This document shows, piece after piece, positions 27,668 to 36,131 of a stretch of 62,327 bases of DNA. The notes under the pieces are model-generated. The model was not told the DNA's origin. It made no database searches and was given only the letters and a program-made list of their open reading frames with translations. The DNA is from Deltaproteobacteria bacterium. GTDB taxonomy: Bacteria > Lernaellota > Lernaellaia > JACKCT01. Numbering within the stretch: position 1 is the stretch's first letter; each line of letters starts with the position of its first letter. The stretch is from the NCBI GenBank assembly GCA_020633895.1, contig JACKCT010000015.1, positions 1-62,327 of the forward strand, written 5' to 3'. A program made the translations under genes and the position numbers.

Positions 27668-28054
27668 CAGAGCCCCGAACGGTAGTGAGGGGTCAAACTC
27701 GAACGATGTGCGACAAGACCTCGCGCTATCCGAGCCGCGAGCCGTAGCGAGCGGGTGACACTCCCGCTGTCGGCATAAAGATCGTCCAATCTGTTCGGAT
27801 TCCGCGCTGATGCTTCAGGATCTAATGTGCCGAAGCGCCTTACTAACGACGCACCCGCCACCCGCTCGCTACGGCTCGCGGCTCGGTCATCGCAGGCATC
27901 CGCGAAAAGAAATGTGTACAGGCATCAATTTCGACGGTCCGAAATTGGATCCAGTCCCCATTTCCTGCGTAGCTGCCTCCAAGGGCGTTTGAGTTTGACC
28001 CCTCACGACCCGCCTTCGCCAAGGCTACGGCGAGGCAAGCCGTTCGGGGCTCTG
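27668..28054. repeat. Nested inverted-repeat element, copy C (no coding content)
   Basis: Outer arms are CAGAGCCCCGAACGG (27668-27682) plus GTGAGGGGTCAAACTC (27685-27700), matched in reverse by GAGTTTGACCCCTCAC (27991-28006) and CCGTTCGGGGCTCTG (28040-28054). Inside lies a perfect 26-bp inverted pair, 27732-27757 with 27859-27884. The right outer arm carries a 33-bp insert (28007-28039) where the left has only TA; it contains CCTTCGCCAAGGCTACGG. The 545-bp gap between the GT2 and lipoprotein genes holds nothing else I can support. Confidence 0.88.
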
Positions 28055-28092
28055 ACGGGCAGGGGCGCCGCGCCGTGGTGGACGAACTCGCC

Positions 28093-28617
28093 CTAAGTCG
28101 CCGGCGAACCGGAATTGATCAGGAATTGGTAGTCGACCTTGGCGCGGAACGACTCGGTGTCGTCGCTCGGGTTCACCGCGTCGATGCGCAGTTCGAAGTC
28201 CAGGACGGCGGGGACCGTCTGGCTTTGGGGAATGACGAAGTCGAATTCTTCCTCGCGCTCGTCGATCTCGAATTCCACTTCGAAGTCTTCGTCTTTGATG
28301 GCGCTCGGGTTGTGCAGGAAGATGCGCCCGGTGATCGGCGTCAGTTCGTCAAAGCGGCTGTACTCATCCCGCAGGATGCGGACGATGACCGTCACCGGAG
28401 TGCCGACCAGGCCCTTGGAGTCGGAAAAGAAGACATCGCCGATGACGTCTTCCTCGGCGTAGCCCAAAAAGTCGTCGTGGTCCACTTCCAGGTTGAATTC
28501 GACCGCGTCGGACGGCTCGCCGGTGTCCTCCTCGTCGTCGGGAGAACAAGCGACGGGAGCCAGGGCCACCAGGGCGACGGCCAGCAAAAACAGCAGGATA
28601 CGGGCGAATTTGGGCAT
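28093..28617 (-). CDS. Small acidic lipoprotein, unknown function
   Basis: A 174-residue protein. The start ATG at 28617 follows GAGG and opens a lipoprotein signal: MPKFAR, a Leu/Ala-rich helix, then the lipobox PVAC with Cys24. The mature part is strongly acidic (SPDDEEDTGEPSD) and predicted to be beta-rich, with a pattern of paired strands such as FEVEFEIDEREEEFDFVIP split around Glu clusters. No family is recognised. Its position divides the two arms of the polysaccharide region, and it is divergent from the GT4 gene with 227 bp between them, where promoters for both sides should lie. Confidence 0.7.
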   Translation of the reverse strand: MPKFARILLFLLAVALVALAPVACSPDDEEDTGEPSDAVEFNLEVDHDDFLGYAEEDVIGDVFFSDSKGLVGTPVTVIVRILRDEYSRFDELTPITGRIFLHNPSAIKDEDFEVEFEIDEREEEFDFVIPQSQTVPAVLDFELRIDAVNPSDDTESFRAKVDYQFLINSGSPAT

Positions 28618-28844
28618 CGGGGCCTCATGCGTCGTGGACGTTTCTTATCTACGGGGAGGGGGCCGCTTTGTCAACAAACGGCGTCCGGCCTCCGATGCGC
28701 CTTTTCGAGGCGTCGCTTGTCGGGTCGGGAAAGCGACGGATCGACCCGGCGGTTCGTTGCGGGCGGTCTTGGGCTCGTGTACCCTTCCTCGCGTCGCGCC
28801 CAAGTTGTCCGGGGGGAAACATTGGGAAGCGAAAGGAGCGTGCG

Positions 28845-29954
28845 ATGGCCGAGCCGATCGGTGTCGCCCAGGTGGTGCATAGCCTGGAGATCGGCGGCAT
28901 GGAGCGCGTGGCGCTGAATTTGGCGCTGGGGCTGCCTCGGGAAAAATGGCGATCGCTCATCGTGTGCCTCACGGTGGAGGGCGAGTTCGCCGAATTGGCG
29001 CGCGAGCAGGGCGTGGATGTCATCGCCTTGGGCAAGCAGCCGGGGGTGGACTTGCGTCTGCCGGGGCGTCTGGCCCGTTTGCTGCGCGAGGAAGGCATCC
29101 GACTGGTTCACGGTCATAACTCGGGGCCGTGGTTCACCGGCACCCTGGCGGCCCGGCGCCTGGGGCTGCCCATGGTGGTGACGGACCACTCCCGCCCGTA
29201 CCCGGAAAAGCCGCGCATCCAGAAAATTGAACGATTCCTGAGTCGATGGGCCCGGATTGTCTCGGTCAGCGCCCACAACAAGCAGGATATGGTGAAATTC
29301 TTACGGATTCCCGCCGATAAGATTGACGTGATTCCCAACGGCGTGCAGCCGGTGGCGCCCGTGTCGGCCGACCGGCGCGCGGCGTTGCGGGACGAACTCG
29401 GGTTGGCCGAGGACGACACGGTGTTTTTGTCGGTCGCCCGGTTGGAGCGCCAGAAGGGGTTCGACGTCCTTCTCGAGGCGGTGCGAATCGCCAAACAGCA
29501 GGGAATCACATCGAAATTCGTTGTCGTGGGCTTCGGCAGCGAGGGATCGTTTCTCGCTTCGCAGATTCGGGAATATGATTTGACGGATACGGTCATTCTG
29601 GCCGGCAAGCGCATGAACGTCGGGCAATTCTACGGCATGGCGGACGCCTTCTTCCTCGCCAGCCGCTGGGAAGGGCTGCCGATGGCGCTGCTGGAGGCGA
29701 TGAGCGCCGGGCTGCCGGTGGTCTCCACCGGGGTGGGCGACATTCCGGCGGCCGTGACCGACGGGACGGAGGCGTTGCTGGTGCCTTCGGAGGATCCGGC
29801 GGCGTTGGCGGCGGCTTTCGCGAGCCTGGCATCGGCCGAGGCGCGCGAGCGACGAGAGGCGATGGGTAGCGCCGGTCGGGCGCGGTTTGACGCGGAATAT
29901 TCGATGGATGTGATGGTGCGGCGATATGCCGAGCTATACGAGGAACTGATTTGA
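28845..29954 (+). CDS. GT4-family glycosyltransferase
   Basis: A 369-residue GT-B enzyme. The ATG at 28845 has AAAGGAG six bases upstream, a strong site that decides the start. The amino half begins VAQVVHSLEIGGMERVAL (core LEIGGMER), the usual donor-loop of GT4 proteins, and holds LVHGHNSGPW near 90 and VVTDHSRPYPEK near 113. The carboxy half has VLSVARLERQKGFDVL (about 190), then ASRWEGLPMALLEAMSAGLPVVST near 268, with the E-G-L-P-x-x-x-x-E nucleotide-sugar motif. It begins an eight-gene plus-strand run in which nearly every junction overlaps. It probably extends the lipid-linked repeat unit at the cytoplasmic face. Confidence 0.92.
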   Translation: MAEPIGVAQVVHSLEIGGMERVALNLALGLPREKWRSLIVCLTVEGEFAELAREQGVDVIALGKQPGVDLRLPGRLARLLREEGIRLVHGHNSGPWFTGTLAARRLGLPMVVTDHSRPYPEKPRIQKIERFLSRWARIVSVSAHNKQDMVKFLRIPADKIDVIPNGVQPVAPVSADRRAALRDELGLAEDDTVFLSVARLERQKGFDVLLEAVRIAKQQGITSKFVVVGFGSEGSFLASQIREYDLTDTVILAGKRMNVGQFYGMADAFFLASRWEGLPMALLEAMSAGLPVVSTGVGDIPAAVTDGTEALLVPSEDPAALAAAFASLASAEARERREAMGSAGRARFDAEYSMDVMVRRYAELYEELI

Positions 29955-31402
29955 GCGGCGAACGGGTCGGCGTCAATTCGATGATTCTGCTGATCGCCGA
30001 GGCGGTCCGGCGGGTCATGGCGTTCGTGGTGATCTTCCTGGTCGGCCGGGCGCTGGCGGTGGACGATTTCGGCCGTTTCGCCCTGGCCAAGTCGTTCATG
30101 GTGATCTTCGTGGTCATCGCCGACTTCGGCCTGGGGCCGATGCTCATCCGCCGCGTCGCCGAAGGCAAGGAGGACGAGTCCGTCCTGCTGGGCAACGCCC
30201 AGGTGCTCAAGGCGATCCTCAGTTCCGCGGCGATCCTGGTCATCATCGGGCTGACCTATGCCTTGGACTACGATCCGGTCAGCCGCTGGGCGATCATCAT
30301 CGTCGCCCTGGCGATTCCCGCCGAAGTGTTTTCCTCGACCTATGTGTCGCGCTACGACGGCAAACAACGCATGGAACTGGACGGCGGCTTTGCCGTGGCG
30401 AGGACGTTGGCCCTCGTGGCTCTGGTCGGTGTTTCCATCCTCTTCGATTGGGGCCTGTACGGCATCGTCGTCGCCTACACGATGCACTACGTGGTCGGCG
30501 TCCTGGTGGCCGCGTTCCTGTCGCGACATTTCCTGGGGCCGCTGCGACTGTCGTTTTCGTTCCAATACATCAAGGGCATGGCCCGGGAAGCGGTGCCCTA
30601 TCTGCTCATCGGTGTCGTCTGGATGGTTACGTTCCGCGTGGACATGATCATGCTCAGCGCGCTGATGAACGAGACGAGCGTCGGTTACTACAACGCCGCC
30701 TACAGCCTGTTCGAGGTGCTGCTGGTCCTGCCGATTCTCATCAGCCGCGCCCTGTTTCCCGCCCTGTCCGCGACGCAGGCCGAGGGCGACGACTCGGAAC
30801 TTCTGCGCAAGAGCATCCGCATCTTCGGCATCATCGCCCTGCCGGTGGGCGTGGGCATGGCCCTGACGTCCCGCAAGGCGCTGGAATTCGTCTTCAGCGA
30901 CAAATTCGACCCGGCGGCGCCGACGCTGTCGCTGCTGTCGTTGTTTCTGTTGATCTGGTTCGGCACCATGAGCCTGTCCTGGGCCCTGACCGCCCGGAAC
31001 CAACTCAAGCACGTGCTGCGCGCCAACATGGCCGCGTTGATCTCCAACATCGTCGCCAACTTCATCCTGATTCCCAAGTTCGACTACATGGGCGCCGCCA
31101 TCGCCACGCTCATCAGCGAGACCACTTACCTGTGCACGCTGTTGCCTCAGGTGCATAAGTTGATTCTGCCCGCGTGGAAGATGCGCATTCACCCCGGCGT
31201 GTTCGTTTCCACGGCGCTGATGGCCGGCGCGGTCTGGTATGTTCGCGATTGGCCGCTGGTGGTCATGATCGCGGTGGGAATTGTCGTCTATCTCGTCGCC
31301 GGTTGGATCACCGGCGCCCTGCGCGAGGCGTTCGTCGTGTCGATGATGCGAAAATTGATCGCGCGCATCCCGACCCCCGGAGCCCGGCATGAGCTGGACT
31401 GA
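29951..31402 (+). CDS. Wzx-type polysaccharide flippase (MOP superfamily)
   Basis: A 483-residue protein with twelve to fourteen hydrophobic helices spread over its full length. The TTG at 29951 overlaps the stop of the GT4 gene (TTGA). The amino-terminal VGRALAVDDFGRFALAKSF near 35-53 and ADFGLGPMLIRRVAEG near 62-77 are typical of polysaccharide-biosynthesis flippases. GYYNAAYSLFEVLLVLPILISRALFPALSAT (only the core NAAYSLFE is diagnostic, near 245) is another family mark. It would translocate the lipid-linked repeat unit across the inner membrane for the adjacent O-antigen ligase/polymerase. Confidence 0.9.
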   Translation: MSGERVGVNSMILLIAEAVRRVMAFVVIFLVGRALAVDDFGRFALAKSFMVIFVVIADFGLGPMLIRRVAEGKEDESVLLGNAQVLKAILSSAAILVIIGLTYALDYDPVSRWAIIIVALAIPAEVFSSTYVSRYDGKQRMELDGGFAVARTLALVALVGVSILFDWGLYGIVVAYTMHYVVGVLVAAFLSRHFLGPLRLSFSFQYIKGMAREAVPYLLIGVVWMVTFRVDMIMLSALMNETSVGYYNAAYSLFEVLLVLPILISRALFPALSATQAEGDDSELLRKSIRIFGIIALPVGVGMALTSRKALEFVFSDKFDPAAPTLSLLSLFLLIWFGTMSLSWALTARNQLKHVLRANMAALISNIVANFILIPKFDYMGAAIATLISETTYLCTLLPQVHKLILPAWKMRIHPGVFVSTALMAGAVWYVRDWPLVVMIAVGIVVYLVAGWITGALREAFVVSMMRKLIARIPTPGARHELD

Positions 31403-32816
31403 CGGCCTCTCCAACAACCGCCCTCTGGCACTGCTGGGTCTGGGCACGTTCTGCGCCGTGTTGGCGCTGGCGATGCTCAAGGTCGACGGCATCTTCATCC
31501 TGGGCGGTTTGCTGGCCCTGGGCGTGGGCGTATTGCTGCTGAGCTTTCCGTTCGCGTGCGTGCCGATCTATTTTATCTTTCTGTACACCCGCCCCGGCGA
31601 CGCGTTTCCGTTCCTGGCGCCGCTGCGTTTGAACGCTCTGATCGTGCTGGCGATGGCCGCGTCCTTCCTGCTGCGCGTCCTGGTTTTCCGCACAACCCCG
31701 GTTCGCAAAAATCTTCAGATTGTGGTGGTGGTCGCGTTCCTGGGCACGATCGGCATTTCGATTTTCGGCTCGTTCTACGCCTCGGCGACGCTGGAAAAAT
31801 TCATGGACATCGTGCGCGTGATCATCATGGTCGTGCTGGTGACGCACATCGTCGATTCGATGGCCAAGCTGCGCATCACCGTCTGGTCGATCCTGCTGTC
31901 CCTGGCGCTGCTGGCGACGATCAACTTCGGCGGCTGGGCGATGGGCCTGTACATCATCGACAACGGCGGCTCGGGCGGCATCGTCGGCGGCTTCTTGGGC
32001 GACGGCAACGACTTCGCCCTGGCGATGAACGTCATGATGCCTTTCGCGATTGCGTTCGTGTTCATCGAAAAGAGCAAGTGGCTCAAGCTGCTGGCGATCT
32101 ATGTGATCCTGATCTACATCGCCGCCATCGTCGCGACCTACAGCCGCGGCGGCCTGCTGGGCCTGGTGGCGGTGTTCGGCATGATGTTCGTGCTCTACAT
32201 CGCCCGGACGCGGGAGTGGGGCAAGGGCCTGATGCTCATCATCGTCGCGGCGATCCTGGGAGTGATCGCGCTGTCGGTCTTCGCGCCGGATAGTTTCCAG
32301 AAGCGCATGGGGACGATCACGGAGTTCGAGGAGGACGAGTCGGCGCTGGGACGTCTGGACGCTTGGGAGGCGGGCCTGCGGATGCTCAAGGACCACCCGC
32401 TGTTCGGCGTGGGCGCCGGAGCGTTTCCCGACGCCTACGGCCGCAAATACATGCCGCCCGACGCCATCGAGGCCCGTTGGCGCGCCGCCCACAGCCTCTA
32501 TGTGGAAATCAGCGCCGAGTTGGGCTTCACGGGCATCACGCTGCTGATGTTCCTGGCGTTTCTCATCTTCCGAGACGCAAGGCGGGTGCATCGCTATGGT
32601 TTGATGGATCCCCGGGTGCAGCGGGACAATCGCATTTTCGCCGACGCCATCGTGTCGGGACTGATCGGCTATCTGGTGTCCGGCGCGTTTCTGTCCGTCG
32701 GCTATTACCCGCATATCTACATCCTGAGCGTATTTTCGATCCTCGCCCTGGATCTGACGCGGGAGGCGGCCGAGGCCGGCGCGGCCACCGAGTCCGAGGA
32801 AATCTATGCGCGTTGA
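31389..32816 (+). CDS. O-antigen ligase/polymerase family protein (Wzy_C)
   Basis: A 475-residue membrane protein with about ten to twelve helices. The large periplasmic loop, between about residues 290 and 380, holds GRLDAWEAGLRMLKDHPLFGVGAG, the pattern that defines the Wzy/WaaL fold, and AHSLYVEISAELGFTGI, whose His near 365 is the usual catalytic position. RGGLLGLVAVFGMM near 250 is the conserved R-G-G helix. Such proteins join lipid-linked oligosaccharide to itself (polymerase) or to another acceptor (ligase); the sequence does not decide which. The 14-bp overlap with the flippase gene supports one transcript. Confidence 0.87.
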   Translation: MSWTDGLSNNRPLALLGLGTFCAVLALAMLKVDGIFILGGLLALGVGVLLLSFPFACVPIYFIFLYTRPGDAFPFLAPLRLNALIVLAMAASFLLRVLVFRTTPVRKNLQIVVVVAFLGTIGISIFGSFYASATLEKFMDIVRVIIMVVLVTHIVDSMAKLRITVWSILLSLALLATINFGGWAMGLYIIDNGGSGGIVGGFLGDGNDFALAMNVMMPFAIAFVFIEKSKWLKLLAIYVILIYIAAIVATYSRGGLLGLVAVFGMMFVLYIARTREWGKGLMLIIVAAILGVIALSVFAPDSFQKRMGTITEFEEDESALGRLDAWEAGLRMLKDHPLFGVGAGAFPDAYGRKYMPPDAIEARWRAAHSLYVEISAELGFTGITLLMFLAFLIFRDARRVHRYGLMDPRVQRDNRIFADAIVSGLIGYLVSGAFLSVGYYPHIYILSVFSILALDLTREAAEAGAATESEEIYAR

Positions 32817-33831
32817 GGCCCTGACCGACGGGCGCGTCGCCGATTGGGACGCCTATGTGGCCGCCTGCGCCAAGGCGACGATCTTCCACCGCGCGGCGTT
32901 TCGCGACGTCATCGCACGGGCGACGGGGCACAAGCCCGTGTATCGTTTCGCCGAGCGGGACGGGCGCGTCGTGGGCGTGCTGCCCCTGTTCCTGCTGGAA
33001 ACGGGGGTCTTCGGCAAACTGGCGGTGAGTTCGCCGTTTTTGAACATTGGCGGAATCGCGGCCGACGACGCCGAGGCGGAAGCGGCCCTGGCGGCCGAGA
33101 GCGAAAAGCTGGGCCGGGAATTCGGCGCGTCATACATGGAATGGCGTCAGCGATACGCAACCACGCTGGATCTGCCGGTGTCCGATCGCAAGGTAACGAG
33201 TCTGATTCCCTTGACCGGCGGAGCGGACGAGGTCTTCGCGCGGGTCCACCAGAACGTGCGCAACAAGATCCGCAAGGCGGAGAAAAACGGCGTCGTCGTG
33301 GAAAAGGGCCCGCAGTTTCTCGACGATTTCTACCGGGTCTACAGCCGTAACCTGCGCGACCTGGGCACGCCGGTGATCTCCAGGAAATTCTTCGCCGAAT
33401 TGCAGCGCTCCTTGCCCGACGCGGTGGGGATCTACCGCGCGACGTTGGAAGGGCGGCTGATCGGCGCGAAAGTCGTCGTCACGGACAAAACGACGTGCTA
33501 TTTCGTCTGGGCGGCGGCGGTGCGCGAGGAACTCAAGTTCGCGCCGGTGCATGCCTTGAATTGGGCGGCGATTCGCGACGCTTGCGAGGCGGGGTGCGAT
33601 TTTGTCGATTTCGGACGCAGCTCGCCGGACTCGACGCACCAGAGTTTCAAGAAATATTGGGGCGTGGACGTGGAGCCGCTGCCTTGGACGTACCAGCTTC
33701 TGACGCGATCGGAGATGCCGGGGCTCAATCCGGATAATCCCAAGTTCGCGTTGGCGATCCGGATCTGGAAGAAGCTGCCTGTCTGGTTGACCCGATGGAT
33801 TGGACCGCCGCTGGCGCGGCGTTTGCCCTAG
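32806..33831 (+). CDS. FemAB-like GNAT acyltransferase
   Basis: A 341-residue protein with the double-GNAT plan of FemAB relatives. VFARVHQNVRNKIRKAEKNGV near residues 146-166 gives the core NVRNKIRKAEKNG, the conserved basic helix. FVDFGRSSPDSTHQSFKKYWGV near 265-287 gives the carboxy-terminal F-G-R-S motif with K-x-x-W-G. Both are features I know from FemAB proteins linked to exopolysaccharide/XrtA clusters. These proteins transfer aminoacyl groups from charged tRNA in peptidoglycan work, but in polysaccharide loci their acyl donor is unknown. No exosortase gene is visible here. The start lies 11 bp inside the ligase gene. Confidence 0.85.
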   Translation: MRVEALTDGRVADWDAYVAACAKATIFHRAAFRDVIARATGHKPVYRFAERDGRVVGVLPLFLLETGVFGKLAVSSPFLNIGGIAADDAEAEAALAAESEKLGREFGASYMEWRQRYATTLDLPVSDRKVTSLIPLTGGADEVFARVHQNVRNKIRKAEKNGVVVEKGPQFLDDFYRVYSRNLRDLGTPVISRKFFAELQRSLPDAVGIYRATLEGRLIGAKVVVTDKTTCYFVWAAAVREELKFAPVHALNWAAIRDACEAGCDFVDFGRSSPDSTHQSFKKYWGVDVEPLPWTYQLLTRSEMPGLNPDNPKFALAIRIWKKLPVWLTRWIGPPLARRLP

Positions 33832-33845
33832 GAGAAGATCACCGG

Positions 33846-35051
33846 ATGCATCGACTGCCGCCGGTCGCCACGATGACGCCCGTCAGCGCCGCGCTCGCTC
33901 CCCTGGGGAGTCGCGGGGGCGAACGGGAGATCCTCGAACGGGAGACGGCCGATCGCCTGTCCGGGGATCGGGCGCTGGCGTTCAACTCGGGACGGGCCGC
34001 GCTGACGTGGCTGTTGACCGTGCTGGCCGGGCAACGCACCGGCGGCGGAGTGATCGTCCCGGCCTACACCTGCTATTCGGTGCCCAGCGCCATCGTCCGG
34101 TCCGGCCTGCGGATCTACCCGATGGACATCGACCCGGCAACCCTCGACTTTGCGCCCAAGGATTTGGACGGCCACTGGCCGACGGATGTGTTCGCCGTGG
34201 TCTCGCCGGGCCTGTTCGGGCTGCCGGCCGATCTGACGACCCTGGAGGCGGCCTGCCGGGACAAGCACGTTTTTCTCATCGACGACGCGGCTCAGACATG
34301 GGGGGCGACGGTCGACGGACGGGCGGCCGGATCCTTCGGCGACGCGGGGTTGGCCAGCTTCGGCCGAGGCAAGCCCCTGGGCGGCGTGGGCGGCGGGGTG
34401 CTGGTCACGCGCGGACAGGCCCTGGGCGACGCGGTCGAAGGCAGCCGCCCGGTCGACACCAAACTCAACAGCCTGAAAGTGGCCTTCAAATCCGTGGCCG
34501 GAGCCCTGGCCGTGCGGCGCTGGCTGTTTCCCATGGTCCAGGCGCTCCCGTTCGTGACCATGGGCGTCAACGAGTTCAAACCGGAATTCGCCGTGGGCGG
34601 GCTGTCGGCGGCCCGGTCGGCGCTCATCCTGCGTTTGTTCTCCATGCAGGATGCGCTCATTGCCAAGCGGGTGCGCATGGGCGAATTGGTGCGCGAGGCT
34701 TTGAGCGACATTCCCGGCCTGATCCTGCCGGCGCCCAGGGAAAATATGACGGCGACGTACCTGCGCTTTCCCGTCGTGTTCGAGGACCCGGCCGACCGGG
34801 ACGCCGCCCTGATGCGCTTGAGCGCCAAGGGCCTGGGCGCGACGCGGATGTATCCCAAGCCGGTGCATCTGATTGATGGGGCCTCCGAGTTTGTGTATGG
34901 AGACCTGGGCCCGTTTCCCGGCGCGGAAAAAGTCGCCAAGGGGATCCTCACCCTGCCGACGCACGCGGGGGTCCGGGAGCGGGATGTGGCCAAATTCGCC
35001 GAAGTGATTCGTCGAGTGACCAAAGCGGGAGGCGATCGGGGATGGGGATAA
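33846..35051 (+). CDS. DegT/DnrJ/EryC1-like PLP aminotransferase
   Basis: A 401-residue fold-type I PLP protein. NSGRAALTWLL near 47-58 and VIVPAYTCYSVPSAIVRSG near 69-87 are the phosphate-binding region. The PLP-anchoring Asp lies in IDDAAQTWGA near residues 145-154, and the Schiff-base Lys is Lys176 in SFGRGKPLGGVGGG. The usual S-F-H-x-x-K is replaced by S-F-G-R-G-K, which marks a divergent branch rather than a sugar 3- or 4-aminotransferase of the main type. The substrate is unknown; a nucleotide sugar or a small amine acceptor is likely. AGGAG lies about 11 bases ahead. The stop overlaps the deacetylase start by 10 bp. Confidence 0.86.
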   Translation: MHRLPPVATMTPVSAALAPLGSRGGEREILERETADRLSGDRALAFNSGRAALTWLLTVLAGQRTGGGVIVPAYTCYSVPSAIVRSGLRIYPMDIDPATLDFAPKDLDGHWPTDVFAVVSPGLFGLPADLTTLEAACRDKHVFLIDDAAQTWGATVDGRAAGSFGDAGLASFGRGKPLGGVGGGVLVTRGQALGDAVEGSRPVDTKLNSLKVAFKSVAGALAVRRWLFPMVQALPFVTMGVNEFKPEFAVGGLSAARSALILRLFSMQDALIAKRVRMGELVREALSDIPGLILPAPRENMTATYLRFPVVFEDPADRDAALMRLSAKGLGATRMYPKPVHLIDGASEFVYGDLGPFPGAEKVAKGILTLPTHAGVRERDVAKFAEVIRRVTKAGGDRGWG

Positions 35052-36061
35052 GGTCCACGATCAAAAAGGCGGTGGCGGCGCCGCTGTCGGCCGCGAAAAT
35101 TCCGTCGATGGCCCGGCGCATGGCCGGGGGCGGGGCGGCGATCCTGTGCTATCACCGGGTTGTCGACCGGCCGATCGAGGAATTCCAGCCGGGCATGGCG
35201 GTGCATGTCGAGACGTTCGCCGAGCACATGAACTTCCTCACGCGCCATTTCGATGTCATCGGCCTGGTCGAAGTCTGCCGCCGCCTGACCAGCAACGAGC
35301 CGATCACCCGGCCCACCGCGGTCGTCACCTTCGACGACGGCTGGCTGGACAACTACACCCTCGCGTTTCCGATTCTGAAACACTACGAAATCCCGGCGAC
35401 GATCTTTCTGCCGACAGGGTTCGTCGGGAAGACGGATTATTTTTGGAACGCCCGCGTGGAGTTGGCGATGCCCCGTATCCATGCCCGCCGCGACGAGCTG
35501 CTCGCCGCGTTCCCCGATGAAGACATGCCCCCGGAAGCGGCGTTCGTCATGGACGCCTTGTCCGAAGGACTGGGCCCGACGCAGATGATCGACCGGGCGA
35601 TTTTGCAGACGAAGGTCATGCCGCTGGACGCCATCGACCGGGTGACGGCCTTCCTCGAATTTCTGGCCCAAATGGACCATCCCGGCGAGCGCACCGTCAT
35701 GAGTTGGGACGAGGTCAACGAGATGGCCGAGGCGGGCGTGGACTTCGGCGGCCACTCGGTCACGCATCGGCTGATGACCGAATTGACGGCCCAGGAAGCG
35801 TACCGCGAGGCCTTCGACTGCATGCAGACGATGACGGAGCATATGGGCAAGCGGCCGTTGTGCTTTGCCTATCCCAACGGCAATCACGACGAGACCGTCA
35901 TGCGGGAGATTCGTCGGGCGGGTTATCTTTGCGCGACGACCGTGGTGCCCGGCTTCGCCCAGGTGGGCGCGGAGATGTTCGCCCTGCCGCGTTTCGGCGT
36001 TCACGAAGGGGGCGCGCCCAACGCGGCGGCCCTGGACCTGCTCATCTCGGGCCTGCTATAG
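35042..36061 (+). CDS. Polysaccharide deacetylase (NodB homology)
   Basis: A 339-residue protein. The ATG at 35042 follows GGGAGG by 8 bases. NodB motif 1 is TFDDGW at 96-101 (catalytic Asp98, metal Asp99); motif 2 is FGGHSVTH at 235-242 (metal ligands His238 and His242). PTGFVGK near 124 fits the insertion of the family, and AYPNGNHDE near 273 replaces the motif 3 R-x-P/Y. The helical insert at 135-215 sits between motifs as in other exopolysaccharide deacetylases. A weak Ala-rich helix leads the protein, but no clear signal peptide is seen. It probably removes N-acetyl groups from the polymer or its precursor. Confidence 0.9.
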   Translation: MGIRSTIKKAVAAPLSAAKIPSMARRMAGGGAAILCYHRVVDRPIEEFQPGMAVHVETFAEHMNFLTRHFDVIGLVEVCRRLTSNEPITRPTAVVTFDDGWLDNYTLAFPILKHYEIPATIFLPTGFVGKTDYFWNARVELAMPRIHARRDELLAAFPDEDMPPEAAFVMDALSEGLGPTQMIDRAILQTKVMPLDAIDRVTAFLEFLAQMDHPGERTVMSWDEVNEMAEAGVDFGGHSVTHRLMTELTAQEAYREAFDCMQTMTEHMGKRPLCFAYPNGNHDETVMREIRRAGYLCATTVVPGFAQVGAEMFALPRFGVHEGGAPNAAALDLLISGLL

Positions 36062-36131
36062 ACGGGCTTGCGGCGACCGGTACAACGCGGCGTCGCGCGT
36101 CTTCGCCTTACGGGAAAGGACATCGCCTGTC

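Noticed and set aside
27560-28092. Insertion sequence
   Set aside because: No transposase frame or typical terminal repeats; the DNA is a nested palindrome without genes.
29630-31498. A 622-codon minus-strand frame opposite the GT4 and flippase genes
   Set aside because: It spans two clear genes on the other strand and is an Asp/His/Arg-rich shadow.
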